Assembly: GCF_014640155.1 (NCBI RefSeq)
Contig: NZ_BMGK01000001.1
Location: 413,822 to 477,821, forward strand
DNA: 64,000 bases
Source: Planktosalinus lacus
GTDB taxonomy: Bacteria; Bacteroidota; Bacteroidia; Flavobacteriales; Flavobacteriaceae
Direction: 5' to 3'
Shown here: piece by piece, positions 46,971-56,679 of the stretch
Numbering within the stretch: the first letter of the stretch is position 1
Layout of the letters: the number at the start of each line of letters is the position of its first letter
Program-made: the position numbers and the translations under genes
The notes under the pieces: generated by a model
Databases searched by the model: none
What the model saw: the letters and a program-made list of their open reading frames with translations, nothing else
Told to the model about the DNA's origin: nothing

Positions 46971-48207
46971 TTTAGAACGCTGGCAGGAAATATTTGAAGC
47001 CATCCGTAAGAATAAGCTTCGTACCTTTTTAACGGGACTTTCGGTAGCCTCCGGAATCTTTATTCTGGTAATTCTACTTGCTACCGGAAAAGGAATTGAA
47101 AACGGTGTGGCTAAACAATTTGAACGCGATGCTGCCAGCAGGATTAGTGTATGGACTGGAGTGACTTCACAAGGGTATAAAGGCTTAAACCCCGGAAGAT
47201 TTATTCAGTTAAAAAACAACGACTTTGATCAAACGGTTTTAAAATATCAGGATCAACTGGAGTACAAATCTTCTATATATCGTATTTGGTCAGGCTTGAC
47301 TACTTACAACAATGAAAATGGCAGTTACCGTATTGAAGGGGCACTGCCCGACTATCAGTTTTTGGAAAATGAATCAATGACTGCGGGTCGGTTTATAAAC
47401 AACTATGACCAAGAGAACTACGAAAAAGTAGCCGTGATTGGTCAAAAAGTTTATACAGATCTATTTAAGGGAAAGAAAGCCATTGGAGAATATATTGACA
47501 TAACAGGAATCAAATTTAAAGTAATTGGCGTTTTTACAGATCCGGGAGGAGAGCGTGAAGAAGCAAGAATAATGATGCCTCTGTCAACAAGTCAGCGGGT
47601 TTTCAATGCTGGGGAAAATATTAGAAACATTGCGTTTACGCTTCAAAGCACGGGCAACTTTAACCGTGATGTCGAAGCTTCAAATGTTTTTACAACTCAG
47701 CTTGAAGATCAATTAAAAACACGGCATACCATTGCACCTACTGATAACAGAGCAATCACTGTGAGAAGTAATCTTCAGGAAACCAAACGTTTTTATGACC
47801 TCAACAATATGATTAGCTTGTTTTTCTGGGCAGTGGGCATCTGTACCATTATTGCCGGAGTTGTGGGTGTTAGTAATATTATGCTCATTATTGTAAAGGA
47901 AAGAACCAAAGAAATTGGCATCAGAAAAGCCATTGGAGCTGAACCCTGGTCTATTATCTGGATGATTATGCACGAGTCAATTTTTATTACAGCCATTGCA
48001 GGTTTTTTAGGACTAATTTTTGGCTTGGGACTATTGGAACTTGCCGGCCCTGCCATTGAAACCGAATTCATATCAAACCCATCGGTAGATTTTAATATTG
48101 CAATCTCCACGGTATTTATTCTCATTATTGCAGGTGCTATAGCAGGTTTTTTTCCGGCATACAGGGCTGCAAAAATTAAACCCATAGAAGCGTTAAACGA
48201 TGACTAA
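46963..48207 (+). CDS. MacB-type ABC permease 1
   Basis: A 414-residue permease with an N-terminal helix (about 18-42, FLTGLSVASGIFILVILLATG), a large periplasmic MacB core domain (about 45-285) and three C-terminal helices, with NIMLIIVKERTKEIGIRKAIGAEP before the second. The C-terminal KIKPIEALN is the coupling-helix end. It overlaps the ATPase gene by eight bases and the next permease by eight bases, so the three are produced together. Similar in size and sequence to permease 2, it probably pairs with it as a heterodimer. Confidence 0.92.
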   Translation: MFDLERWQEIFEAIRKNKLRTFLTGLSVASGIFILVILLATGKGIENGVAKQFERDAASRISVWTGVTSQGYKGLNPGRFIQLKNNDFDQTVLKYQDQLEYKSSIYRIWSGLTTYNNENGSYRIEGALPDYQFLENESMTAGRFINNYDQENYEKVAVIGQKVYTDLFKGKKAIGEYIDITGIKFKVIGVFTDPGGEREEARIMMPLSTSQRVFNAGENIRNIAFTLQSTGNFNRDVEASNVFTTQLEDQLKTRHTIAPTDNRAITVRSNLQETKRFYDLNNMISLFFWAVGICTIIAGVVGVSNIMLIIVKERTKEIGIRKAIGAEPWSIIWMIMHESIFITAIAGFLGLIFGLGLLELAGPAIETEFISNPSVDFNIAISTVFILIIAGAIAGFFPAYRAAKIKPIEALNDD

Positions 48208-49474
48208 CCCTTTTAGTAAAGACAGCTGGAGCGAAATCCTGGAAGCTCTTAGTTCAAACTGGTTCAGAACGCTCCTGACAGCTTTTGGAGTACTGTGGGG
48301 AATTTTTATATTAGTGATACTCCTCGCTGCAGGAAAAGGACTAGAAAACGGTGTAAAAAAAGGCTTTTCAGGAATGGCTACAAACTCGATGTTTATGTGG
48401 TCACAAACTGCTTCAAAACCATATAAGGGTTTACCACAGGGGAGAAGATACAATTTTAAATTGGATGATGTTGAAGCTCTGAAAACACAAATACCTGAAT
48501 TGAAATATGTTTCACCCAGAAATCAATTAGGTGGCTTTGGTGGTGCCAACAATGTGGTGAGAGGCATTAATACAGGAGCTTTTAATGTATATGGAGACTA
48601 CCCTGAGTTTATATTGCAACAACCCATGGATATCACTTCAGGAAGATTTATCAACTACTCAGATATCGAACAAAAACGAAAAGTAGCTATCATTGGTGAA
48701 TCAGTTAAAAATGCACTTTTTGAAAAAGGAGAAGACCACATAGGTGAGTTTATAAAAATCAATGAAGTCAACTTTATGATTGTTGGGACTTATCGAAAGA
48801 CAAGCAATAACAATGGCGATGTTGAAGAGGCTCAAAAAGAAATTTATGTACCCTTCACTGCCTTTTCACAAGCTTTTAACCGTGCAGATAATGTAGGCTG
48901 GATGGCAATCACTGCTCAGGATGGTGCTTCTATCACTCAGCTTAAAGAACAGGTGTTTGAAATTGTTAAAAGCAAACATACTATTCATCCTGAAGACGAC
49001 AGAGCCATTGGCCATTTTGATTTGTATGAACAATTTTCAAAAATAAACGGTTTATTTATCGCTTTAAACGCAGTAGCTTACTTTGTGGGTATATTAATTT
49101 TGCTATCAGGGGTGATAGGGATTAGTAATATTATGTTGATTGTAGTAAAAGAACGAACCAAAGAGATTGGAATCAGAAGAGCTTTAGGAGCAACTCCCTG
49201 GAGCATTCGATCTCAAATTATTTTAGAATCTGTTTTTTTAACCATCATTTCAGGTATGGCCGGCATTGTCATGGCCACGGGAGTACTGGCGTTAATTAAT
49301 TCATTATTAGAAAACAACACATCACCGGATACTATGTTTGCAAACCCTAGTGTCAACCTTTTTGTAGTAGGGGTGGCTTTGGCCATATTAATTATTTCAG
49401 GATTACTTGCAGGATTGATTCCCGCTCAAAATGCCATTAAAGTCAAACCGGTAGATGCTTTACGTACAGAATAA
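48200..49474 (+). CDS. MacB-type ABC permease 2
   Basis: A 424-residue paralogue of the preceding permease: N-terminal FRTLLTAFGVLWGIFILVILLAAGKG, periplasmic domain with GDVEEAQKEIYVPFTAF, then C-terminal helices with NIMLIVVKERTKEIGIRRALGATPWS and the end KVKPVDALRTE. The two permeases share the helix and coupling regions closely but differ in the periplasmic domain, consistent with a heterodimeric pump. The adaptor gene follows after 82 bases. Confidence 0.92.
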   Translation: MTNPFSKDSWSEILEALSSNWFRTLLTAFGVLWGIFILVILLAAGKGLENGVKKGFSGMATNSMFMWSQTASKPYKGLPQGRRYNFKLDDVEALKTQIPELKYVSPRNQLGGFGGANNVVRGINTGAFNVYGDYPEFILQQPMDITSGRFINYSDIEQKRKVAIIGESVKNALFEKGEDHIGEFIKINEVNFMIVGTYRKTSNNNGDVEEAQKEIYVPFTAFSQAFNRADNVGWMAITAQDGASITQLKEQVFEIVKSKHTIHPEDDRAIGHFDLYEQFSKINGLFIALNAVAYFVGILILLSGVIGISNIMLIVVKERTKEIGIRRALGATPWSIRSQIILESVFLTIISGMAGIVMATGVLALINSLLENNTSPDTMFANPSVNLFVVGVALAILIISGLLAGLIPAQNAIKVKPVDALRTE

Positions 49475-49556
49475 TTTAAATTAACCAATAATAAACAACA
49501 ATCATTGCCAACGTTCACTTATTATGTAAACCAATGGCTTGTAAATTTTAATACAA

Positions 49557-50669
49557 ATGAAAAAATCGGTAACAATTCTCATTCTTATTCTCATAGTCGT
49601 CACCTTTGTTGGGGCTTTGTATTACTTATACCAAAAGAATGCAGAGGATCCCACAGTTTATGATACTGAAACAGCTCAAACCACAACCATCGTTAAAAAG
49701 ACCGTTGCAACAGGGAGCATTGTTCCCAGAGATGAGGTATTGATTAAGCCTAATATTTCTGGGATTATAGAAGAAATTTATATAGAACCGGGTCAACTGG
49801 TTGAAACTGGCGACTTGATTGCCCGTTTGCGTATTGTACCCAATGTTTCTAATCTGGCAAATACCCGAAACCAAATCAATACCGCACAAATTGCTTTAGA
49901 CAATCAAAAGAAAAATTATGACCGTCAAAAGGCGCTTTTTGAAAAAGGAGTAATTTCCGCAAATGAGTTTGATCAGGCTGAAGTGGCTTTCCGCCAGGCA
50001 GAACAAAACTTGATTGCTGCAAAGCAAACGTTTGATATTGTTAAAACCGGAACCACCAGTGGTCTGGGAAGCGATGCAAATACTGACATTAGAGCAACAG
50101 TTCCCGGGATGATACTTGAAGTTCCTGTAAAAGTAGGTAATCAGGTTATTGAGTCTAACAACTTTAATGAAGGAACCACCATTGCAGCCATTGCCGATGT
50201 CAAAAAAATGATTTTTGAAGGTAAAGTAGATGAATCTGAAGTAGGAAAACTAACTGAAGAACTTCCCCTAGAAATCACTGTGGGGGCAATCGATAGTAAA
50301 GTTTTTGATGCAGTTTTAGATTACATTGCACCTAAAGGGAATGCAGAAAACGGAGCCATCCAGTTTGAAATTAAAGGAACCATAAAAAATCTGGATTCTA
50401 CATTTATAAGAGCCGGATTAAGCGCCAATGCATCTATCATTCTTGATAAAGCTGAAGATGTACTGGCTTTAAAGGAGGGTCTCATTCAATATGATTCCAA
50501 AACGCAACAGGCCTTTGTTGAGGTAGAAACAGCTTCTCAAAACTTTGAAAGAAGAGAGGTAGAGCTGGGTTTAAGTGATGGAATATTTGTAGAAATAAAA
50601 AGTGGGATTTCAAAAGAAGATAAAGTGAAAATCTGGAACCCAATAGTTTCGCCTTTTGCAAATAGGTAA
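49557..50669 (+). CDS. Periplasmic adaptor protein (HlyD/MacA type) 1
   Basis: A 370-residue membrane-anchored adaptor with a helix at 5-24. It has the split lipoyl/biotinyl domain (DEVLIKPNISGIIEEIYIEPGQLVETGDLI and ATVPGMILEVPVKVGNQVIE, shown in pieces), a coiled-coil hairpin between (about 100-165, with NQIN...QKALFEKGVIS) and a beta-barrel. It bridges the inner-membrane ABC permeases and the TolC-like channel encoded next. A second adaptor lies after the TolC gene. Confidence 0.92.
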   Translation: MKKSVTILILILIVVTFVGALYYLYQKNAEDPTVYDTETAQTTTIVKKTVATGSIVPRDEVLIKPNISGIIEEIYIEPGQLVETGDLIARLRIVPNVSNLANTRNQINTAQIALDNQKKNYDRQKALFEKGVISANEFDQAEVAFRQAEQNLIAAKQTFDIVKTGTTSGLGSDANTDIRATVPGMILEVPVKVGNQVIESNNFNEGTTIAAIADVKKMIFEGKVDESEVGKLTEELPLEITVGAIDSKVFDAVLDYIAPKGNAENGAIQFEIKGTIKNLDSTFIRAGLSANASIILDKAEDVLALKEGLIQYDSKTQQAFVEVETASQNFERREVELGLSDGIFVEIKSGISKEDKVKIWNPIVSPFANR

Positions 50670-50779
50670 GAATTTTTGTAACAAATCAAAATACGCGAAG
50701 ACTTATCAAATGCTATTGAAAAATAGTTATAACAGCTAAGTCTTTTTTAAGATTAAACAACCATTAAAAAAGTATACAA

Positions 50780-52099
50780 GTGAAAAAAATATTCCTAACA
50801 AGTTTGATTGCTTTATGTACACTTTCAGTTTTTACACAAAACAAAAAGTGGACGCTTGAAGAGGCTGTTGCTTATGCCATTGAAAATAATATTAGCATCA
50901 AGCAATCTGAATTAGAAGTAGATCAGGCAGAAATTCAAAAAGATGATGCTATTGGAAGATTTTTACCTTCTCTAAACGCCAGTGGAAGCCTCAACTCAAA
51001 TACTGGAGCCAACATCAACCCGGTAACTAACAGTTTTGAAAACACAACTTTCACTTCATTTACAACAGGGTTTCAATCAAACTTAACGCTCTTTGACGGT
51101 CTGCGCAATATCAGACAATTTCAAAGAGCAAAACTCGATCAAATAGCTGCTCAGTATCGTTTAGGTCAAATGAAAGATGATGTTTCTCTGTTTGTGGCAA
51201 ATGCCTATTTACAAATCTTATTTGAAAAAGAAAATTTGAAAATTATCCAATCACAAATACAAATCACAGAAGACCAGTTAGAACGCACCAACGAATTAGT
51301 TGATGCCGGAGTTGTTCCAAGAGGTGATTTGTTGGAAATCAAATCTACTTTAGCAAGTGATGAGCAACGTATCGTTAGAGCTGAAAACCAAATAAGGATT
51401 GCATTGATCAATCTGGCTCAAATTCTTTTAATAAAGGATTATGAGAATTTTGACATAGCAGATGCTGAATATGAGGTTCCACTCAATACAATTATGGAAA
51501 AGCCGGTTTCAGAGGTTGTTCAGGCAGCCAAAGAGTCACGTTATGAAATTAAAATTTCTGAACAAAATCTAGATATTGCTGAAAAGGACCTTCAAATAGC
51601 AAGAGGTGCTTACTATCCAACACTAAGTGCATTTGCCGGCTACAATACTCGTTGGGCAGATAATGACTTTCTGGGAAGAGATTTTATAACCCAACTCTAT
51701 GAAAACGATGGAACTTTTTTTGGCGCACAGTTACAAGTTCCAATTTTCAACGGGCTTGGTGTTCGCAATAATGTGAAAAGAAATAAACTGAACATAGATC
51801 TGGCCAATTACAGAAAAGAACAAGCTGAACTCGATTTGGAGTCGAATGTTTACCAGGCATATACAGATGCTCAGGGAGCTCTGAAAGCATATGAAGCGGC
51901 CCTTGCTGCTGAAGAAGCACAACAATTAGCATATGATTATTCAAGAGAGCGTTTTGAAGTGGGTATCATCAATTCATTTGAATTCAGTCAGGCATTGTCA
52001 AGATTTGAAAATGCACAATCTGAAGTAATCAGAACAAAATATGATTATATTTTTAAACTAAAACTTTTAGAGCTATACTTCGGTATTTCTCTTTATTAA
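50780..52099 (+). CDS. TolC-family outer-membrane efflux protein
   Basis: A 439-residue protein starting with GTG at 50780, where MKKIFLTSLIALCTLSVFTQ gives the signal peptide (cut at about 19-20). It shows the TolC pattern of two long helical repeats: WTLEEAVAYAIENNISIKQSELEVDQAE opens the first and ESRYEIKISEQNLDIAEKDLQIARG the second (shown in part), each followed by short barrel strands such as AGYNTRW. It is the exit duct of the tripartite pump. It lies between the two adaptors; 11 bases separate it from the second. Confidence 0.93.
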   Translation: MKKIFLTSLIALCTLSVFTQNKKWTLEEAVAYAIENNISIKQSELEVDQAEIQKDDAIGRFLPSLNASGSLNSNTGANINPVTNSFENTTFTSFTTGFQSNLTLFDGLRNIRQFQRAKLDQIAAQYRLGQMKDDVSLFVANAYLQILFEKENLKIIQSQIQITEDQLERTNELVDAGVVPRGDLLEIKSTLASDEQRIVRAENQIRIALINLAQILLIKDYENFDIADAEYEVPLNTIMEKPVSEVVQAAKESRYEIKISEQNLDIAEKDLQIARGAYYPTLSAFAGYNTRWADNDFLGRDFITQLYENDGTFFGAQLQVPIFNGLGVRNNVKRNKLNIDLANYRKEQAELDLESNVYQAYTDAQGALKAYEAALAAEEAQQLAYDYSRERFEVGIINSFEFSQALSRFENAQSEVIRTKYDYIFKLKLLELYFGISLY

Positions 52100-52110
52100 T
52101 CAGATAGGTC

Positions 52111-53373
52111 ATGAATAAGAAAACAGGTATTATTATTTCAGTCATCGTTGTGGTGATTCTTATATTGGTTGTTGGAAAAAAACAAGGTTGGTTTGGTAAA
52201 TCAGGAAATTTTAAAGAAGTGGAAATCTCTAAAATTGAACCCATTACGATTATTGAAACTGTAGCTGCCACAGGAAAGATTCAGCCAGAAACTGAAATTA
52301 AAATATCTTCTGAAGTGTCTGGTGAAATAATTGAACTTCCTATTATAGAAGGACAACAAGTGAATAAAGGCGATTTAATGGTGCGAATCAACCCTGATTT
52401 ATACCAATCAGGATTACAACGTTCACAGGCAGCACTACAAAATGTTAGAGCTGTATATAATCAAACTCAGGCTTCTTTAAAAGAGGCAAAATCAAATTAC
52501 GATAGAAATAAATCCCTTTTTGAAAAAGGAATAATTTCAAAATCTGAATGGGACAGAATTGAGTCTGCATATGAAGGCGCTAAAGCAGCAAATGAATCAG
52601 CTTATTTCAATATTCAGAGTGCCTCTGCAACGGTAAATGAAGCCAGGGATAATCTAGCAAGAACAACCATTTATGCCCCCATTGACGGTACCATTTCAAA
52701 ACTGGGTGTAGAACTGGGTGAACGTGTGGTTGGTACTCAGCAAATGGCCGGAACTGAAATACTCAGGGTTGCTAACCTTAACAGTATGGAAGTTGAAGTT
52801 GATGTAAATGAAAACGACATTGTTAAAGTAGCGATAGGCGACTCTACAAATGTTGAAGTAGACGCCTATTTAAGAAGAGAGTTTAAAGGAATAGTAACTT
52901 CCATTGCAAACTCTGCAGAAAGTGCCTTAACGGCAGATCAGGTTACTAACTTTAAAGTGAAAGTGAGAATTTTGCCGGGGTCTTATGCTGATTTATTGGA
53001 AGGAAAAGCTGAAAACTTTTCTCCCTTCAGACCCGGAATGACTGCAACCGTTGATATCATAACTAACAAAAGAGAGCAAGTTTTAGGAGTTCCCATCAGC
53101 TCGATTGTAATAAAAACCGATACTACTTCTAGCGTAGGCACAAAAAAGTCTACAGATATTCTTAACACGGAACGCTTTGAATGTGTTTTTGTCAAAGTGG
53201 GTGATGAAGCCAAATTAAAAGTAATAGAAACAGGCATTCAGGACAGTCAGTACATCGAAATCACCAAAGGTATAGAAGAAGGAGATGAGGTGATCACAGG
53301 GCCTTACAACACCGTTACTAAATCACTCAAATCTGGAGATAAAATAGAAGTGTCTAAGACTTCTAAAAAATAA
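52111..53373 (+). CDS. Periplasmic adaptor protein (HlyD/MacA type) 2
   Basis: A 420-residue adaptor with an N-terminal helix (about 6-24), lipoyl half-motifs (SSEVSGEIIELPIIEGQQVNKG and TIYAPIDGTISKLGVELGERV), a coiled-coil hairpin (about 95-185) and a membrane-proximal C-terminal domain. It is only distantly similar to adaptor 1: it is longer and has an extra C-terminal stretch with a Ser/Thr-rich loop (about 335-350). A different permease or exchangeable assembly is possible. tsaB follows after 48 bases. Confidence 0.92.
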   Translation: MNKKTGIIISVIVVVILILVVGKKQGWFGKSGNFKEVEISKIEPITIIETVAATGKIQPETEIKISSEVSGEIIELPIIEGQQVNKGDLMVRINPDLYQSGLQRSQAALQNVRAVYNQTQASLKEAKSNYDRNKSLFEKGIISKSEWDRIESAYEGAKAANESAYFNIQSASATVNEARDNLARTTIYAPIDGTISKLGVELGERVVGTQQMAGTEILRVANLNSMEVEVDVNENDIVKVAIGDSTNVEVDAYLRREFKGIVTSIANSAESALTADQVTNFKVKVRILPGSYADLLEGKAENFSPFRPGMTATVDIITNKREQVLGVPISSIVIKTDTTSSVGTKKSTDILNTERFECVFVKVGDEAKLKVIETGIQDSQYIEITKGIEEGDEVITGPYNTVTKSLKSGDKIEVSKTSKK

Positions 53374-53421
53374 TTACTAAAAAATAAATTCTTTTCTTTG
53401 CAGTAACAAAGTAAAAGAACA

Positions 53422-54081
53422 ATGGCAACCATTCTCTGCATAGAAACCACGACCACTAATTGCTCTGTGAGCATTTCTAGAAATGGAAAAACCATAGCAA
53501 TCAAAGAGCAAAATACGCAAGGGTATTCACATGCTGAAAGCCTGCACGTTTTTATTGATGAGGTTTTGAAACAATGCGGAATATCCAAAATGGAAATGGA
53601 TGCAGTTGCGGTAAGTAAAGGCCCTGGTTCTTACACAGGGTTGAGAATTGGTGTTTCTGCTGCCAAGGGTTTGTGCTACGCAATGAATCTTCCATTAATT
53701 TCAGTTGACACTCTTCAAGCCCTATCAATGCAAGTAAATGAAATGGGAGCAGTTTACATTCCTATGCTTGATGCAAGAAGAATGGAAGTTTTTACCGCTG
53801 TTTATGATGTAAACCATAAAAAAATTGAAGCAACACGGGCTTTAATTTTAGATAAAACATCATTTTCAGAACACCTTAACTCTGGAAAGACTGTGTTTAT
53901 AGGAAATGCCAATGAAAAATTTAAAACCCTTTGTACACATTCCAATGCTGTTTTTGTAGATGGACTCCTGCCTTCTGCAAACGAAATGGGGTTTTTAGCC
54001 AATGAGAAGTATAAAATAAGCGACTTTGAAAATGTCGCTTATTTTGAACCTTATTATTTAAAAGACTTTATGAGTGGTTAA
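53422..54081 (+). CDS. tsaB: tRNA t6A synthesis protein TsaB
   Basis: Needed, with TsaD, TsaE and TsaC, for the t6A modification at position 37 of ANN-decoding tRNAs. The 219-residue length is normal. The ASKHA fold is shown by LCIETTTTNCSVSI, the phosphate-1-like loop, then AVSKGPGSYTGLRIGVSAAKGL, the TsaB/TsaD signature, and the C-terminal half without the metal-binding His of TsaD. TsaB is a scaffold and not itself catalytic. The stop codon overlaps that of the convergent minus-strand gene by four bases (TTAA at 54078-54081), with no terminator between. Confidence 0.96.
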   Translation: MATILCIETTTTNCSVSISRNGKTIAIKEQNTQGYSHAESLHVFIDEVLKQCGISKMEMDAVAVSKGPGSYTGLRIGVSAAKGLCYAMNLPLISVDTLQALSMQVNEMGAVYIPMLDARRMEVFTAVYDVNHKKIEATRALILDKTSFSEHLNSGKTVFIGNANEKFKTLCTHSNAVFVDGLLPSANEMGFLANEKYKISDFENVAYFEPYYLKDFMSG

Positions 54082-54770
54082 TAAGTTTGGTTATAATATT
54101 CAACCAATTTTATTAAATCCTCTTCGTTTTTAACGTTTAAGTCATTCGACTTTGCGTATTTCTTAAAGCTCTTATAGTCTTTTGCTGCAATCAATTTTAA
54201 TCTTCTGTTTTTTGAATTGGGTAATTCTTCTATAGTTCCGTCTACGCTAACTAAATAATATTTGGTTTCGTCGACAAGTCTGTTAGGGTGATTGCCGGTC
54301 ATCATATTAACTGATTGTGCGCCTTCTACAAATTTCTTGGATAACTTTTTGTAAATTGACTTTTTAGTTCCTTCAACTAACACATTATAATAGCCACCAA
54401 CTTCACCACTTGGCAATAAATAGGTATAGATTGCGTCGCCCATCTTAACATATAAATCTGTTTTTTTCATTACAGCTTGTATGTTTTTATTGCTCTCGTT
54501 GAGGGAAGATTTAATTTGAAATTCATCGTTTAGGGCATTGTATCGTAGAGCAACATCTGGAAAAATAACTGTACTTTCATTCAGGAGACTTCCCGTTTGA
54601 AAGCCTTCAGTTTGATAAGGAGTGCCTTTTGTGTTTTCTGGATTGTATTTAGAAGCTCTTGTGGTGTAATTTTGTAATTCCTTGGAGTTGCTGTCTGAGT
54701 ATTGTTGAGCTTTTGATGAAGTTGAAAAGAATACTAAAGATATTAATACGAATGCTAATTGTTTAATCAT
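54078..54770 (-). CDS. Secreted protein of a four-member paralogous family, copy 1
   Basis: A 230-residue protein with a signal peptide (MIKQLAFVLISLVFF, cut near SSKAQ at 21). It shares the family motifs: KGTPYQTEGFQTGSLL, VALRYNALNDEFQIKSS, GGYYNVLVEG, and the C-terminal LPNSKNRRLKLI and DLIKLVEYYNQTY. No known domain was recognised. Three related genes lie at 54935, 56680 and 57474 on the same strand. It is separated from copy 2 by 164 bases with a terminator and has a possible -7 box (TATATTCG, 54817-54810). It is convergent to tsaB. Confidence 0.7.
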   Translation of the reverse strand: MIKQLAFVLISLVFFSTSSKAQQYSDSNSKELQNYTTRASKYNPENTKGTPYQTEGFQTGSLLNESTVIFPDVALRYNALNDEFQIKSSLNESNKNIQAVMKKTDLYVKMGDAIYTYLLPSGEVGGYYNVLVEGTKKSIYKKLSKKFVEGAQSVNMMTGNHPNRLVDETKYYLVSVDGTIEELPNSKNRRLKLIAAKDYKSFKKYAKSNDLNVKNEEDLIKLVEYYNQTY

Positions 54771-54886
54771 TTGTTTGAGGAATTATATGTGTTTAAAATT
54801 TAACAAATGCGAATATAAAAGATTTAATTGGTATGAGGTGTTAATTTCTTTGCATTAAAATGTTAAAATTAAGCTGATTAAAATAG

Positions 54887-54915
54887 AAAAGGAGAAACAT
54901 TTAGTTTCTCCTTTT
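54887..54915 (-). terminator. Terminator after paralogue copy 2
   Basis: A 12-base perfect repeat, AAAAGGAGAAAC (54887-54898) with GTTTCTCCTTTT (54904-54915), loop of 5. Read on the minus strand it is followed by T-rich sequence. Confidence 0.85.
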
Positions 54916-54934
54916 ACTTGAATTGTTGTTGTAT

Positions 54935-55645
54935 TTAAATAGAAGAATCTATATAAGCAATAACTTTTAACAAGTCACTTTCATTTTTTAAATCCAGGTT
55001 TTTAGATTTGATATAATTGTTTATTTCATTTTCATTTCCGGAAAAAAGTTTAGAAAACTTTCTGTTTTTGTCCGGTAATTCAATAAACTTTCCATCTCCT
55101 CTAACTATGTAATAAACAGGATTATCTATAAATTTTGCAGGTCTGTCCTTGGTCATTGATGTTTTAGCTTCTTGTTCAGGAATGTATTTTTTGTTGTATT
55201 TTTTAAATAAGTCATATTTTTCGCCTCTTCTAAGTACCTCAAAGTAACCTCCTTTTTCAACGCCACCCTGATAGGGGACAAATACAAAAACTTTTTGTCC
55301 AATGCGAACATCAATTTCCGGAGACTTCATAAGTGCACTTGATTCATTGTCAGGCGTTTCAAATTTGGGTTTAAATTCCATTTCATCAACAAGTGCGTTG
55401 TACCTTAAAGGAACATTTTCAGCTACCAGTTTGTTTTTATGATAAATATCACCGGCTAGGTAATTGTCATTTGTATAAGGACTTCCAATGTAATTTAATG
55501 TATTTAAATCAATGTCTTTATATGTAGTGGTTTTCTGAAACTTGAACTGCATTAAATATTCAACTTGTTTTTGTTGAATAGGTTGTTGAGCATAAAAGTA
55601 TTGTAGCCCAAATAATGCTATTAATGTTATAGCGAGTGTTTTCAT
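54935..55645 (-). CDS. Secreted protein of a four-member paralogous family, copy 2
   Basis: A 236-residue protein with a signal peptide (MKTLAITLIALFGLQYFYAQ). Family motifs: IGSPYTNDNYLAGDIY, VPLRYNALVDEMEFKP, KGGYFEVLRRGEKYDLFKKY, RPAKFIDNPVYYIVRGDG, LPDKNRKFSKLFSG and DLLKVIAYID. The protein is Lys/Glu-rich with no cysteine in the mature part. It lies 32 bases after the mscS-type gene and probably shares its transcript, ending at the terminator at 54887-54915. Function unknown; secretion to the periplasm or beyond is inferred from the signal peptide, and no type 9 C-terminal sorting domain was seen. Confidence 0.7.
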   Translation of the reverse strand: MKTLAITLIALFGLQYFYAQQPIQQKQVEYLMQFKFQKTTTYKDIDLNTLNYIGSPYTNDNYLAGDIYHKNKLVAENVPLRYNALVDEMEFKPKFETPDNESSALMKSPEIDVRIGQKVFVFVPYQGGVEKGGYFEVLRRGEKYDLFKKYNKKYIPEQEAKTSMTKDRPAKFIDNPVYYIVRGDGKFIELPDKNRKFSKLFSGNENEINNYIKSKNLDLKNESDLLKVIAYIDSSI

Positions 55646-55677
55646 GGTGTTGTTTTTTTAATATTTAAATTTAATTA

Positions 55678-56514
55678 TTATTTCTCTTCTAGAAATTTAT
55701 CAAGATTGAAATGATGTACATCTCTTTGTGGAAAAGGAATTGTGATGCCGGCACTTTCAAGCCTTGTTTTTGCTTCTTCAATGATGTAAAAATGGCAATC
55801 CCAAAAGTCTTCATTTAAAGCCCAAAAACGGACAGATAGATTAACCGAGCTGTCTGCAAGCTCACCTACAAAAACAACGGGCTCGGGGTCTTTCAAAATG
55901 GCTTCTTGCTCTTTCATTAAATTAACTAAAATTTCTCTTGCTTTTTTTATGTCTGAATCATAAGAAATCCCAATTGTAAGTACATCTCTCCTTTTTCCTT
56001 CTGAAGTATAATTTACAATATTGTCATTGGAAAGCTTTCCATTAGGTAATATAACAAGTTGGTTATTGATAGTGATTAATTTAGTGTAAAAAATAGAAAT
56101 CTCTTTAACGGTGCCACTTTCCCCTTGAGCCTCTATAAAATCTCCTACCTGCATTGGTTTAAAAATCATTAACAAAACTCCCCCGGCAAAATTTGCCAGT
56201 GAACCTTGAAGTGCAAGACCAACTGCAAGACCTGCTGCACCAACTATAGCAACCAGTGAAGTTGTCTCAACCCCCAATTGTGATATTACAATTACAAACA
56301 AAAGAATTCTTAAAGTCCAGCCAATGATGTCTAATAGAAACTTTTCAAGGGTTGGTTCCATCTCACGTTTTGTAAATACCCTTCTTGCAAAACGTCTCAA
56401 AATTTTAATAAACCATAAACCAAGAAAGAGAATTAATAATGAAGTGATTATGCTGGGTAGAAATTCTAAAAACTTTTCACCATACTTTGAGATGTATTCA
56501 CTTATTAATTCCAT
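55678..56514 (-). CDS. Small-conductance mechanosensitive channel, MscS type
   Basis: A 278-residue protein of the minimal MscS size. Three membrane helices: about 17-40 and 63-82, then the pore-lining TM3 with TTSLVAIVGAAGLAVGLALQG and SLANFAGGVLLMIF, the Gly/Ala-rich helix of the family. The beta-domain has VGDFIEAQGESGTVKEI and LPNGKLSNDNIVNYT. It opens on hypo-osmotic shock. It is encoded between two of the four secreted paralogues (copies 2 and 3), which suggests a shared envelope role but does not prove it. Confidence 0.94.
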   Translation of the reverse strand: MELISEYISKYGEKFLEFLPSIITSLLILFLGLWFIKILRRFARRVFTKREMEPTLEKFLLDIIGWTLRILLFVIVISQLGVETTSLVAIVGAAGLAVGLALQGSLANFAGGVLLMIFKPMQVGDFIEAQGESGTVKEISIFYTKLITINNQLVILPNGKLSNDNIVNYTSEGKRRDVLTIGISYDSDIKKAREILVNLMKEQEAILKDPEPVVFVGELADSSVNLSVRFWALNEDFWDCHFYIIEEAKTRLESAGITIPFPQRDVHHFNLDKFLEEK

Positions 56515-56679
56515 AAAATGAGGAGGTTTTTTAGGTTTATCTAATTAAAAAAATATTTTTTAAAATTAGCAATCAAAATCTAATAATGCAAATAAACTAC
56601 TGAAACTTAGGAGTTTGTTAACAGGTAAATATTTACTGAAAAAAATAATTGTAATCAACTTTTGAGGGCTTAAAAAGAA

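Noticed and set aside
46263..53373. ABC efflux locus as a macrolide-resistance system
   Set aside because: MacB-type pumps in Bacteroidota carry varied cargo; the sequence does not identify the substrate.
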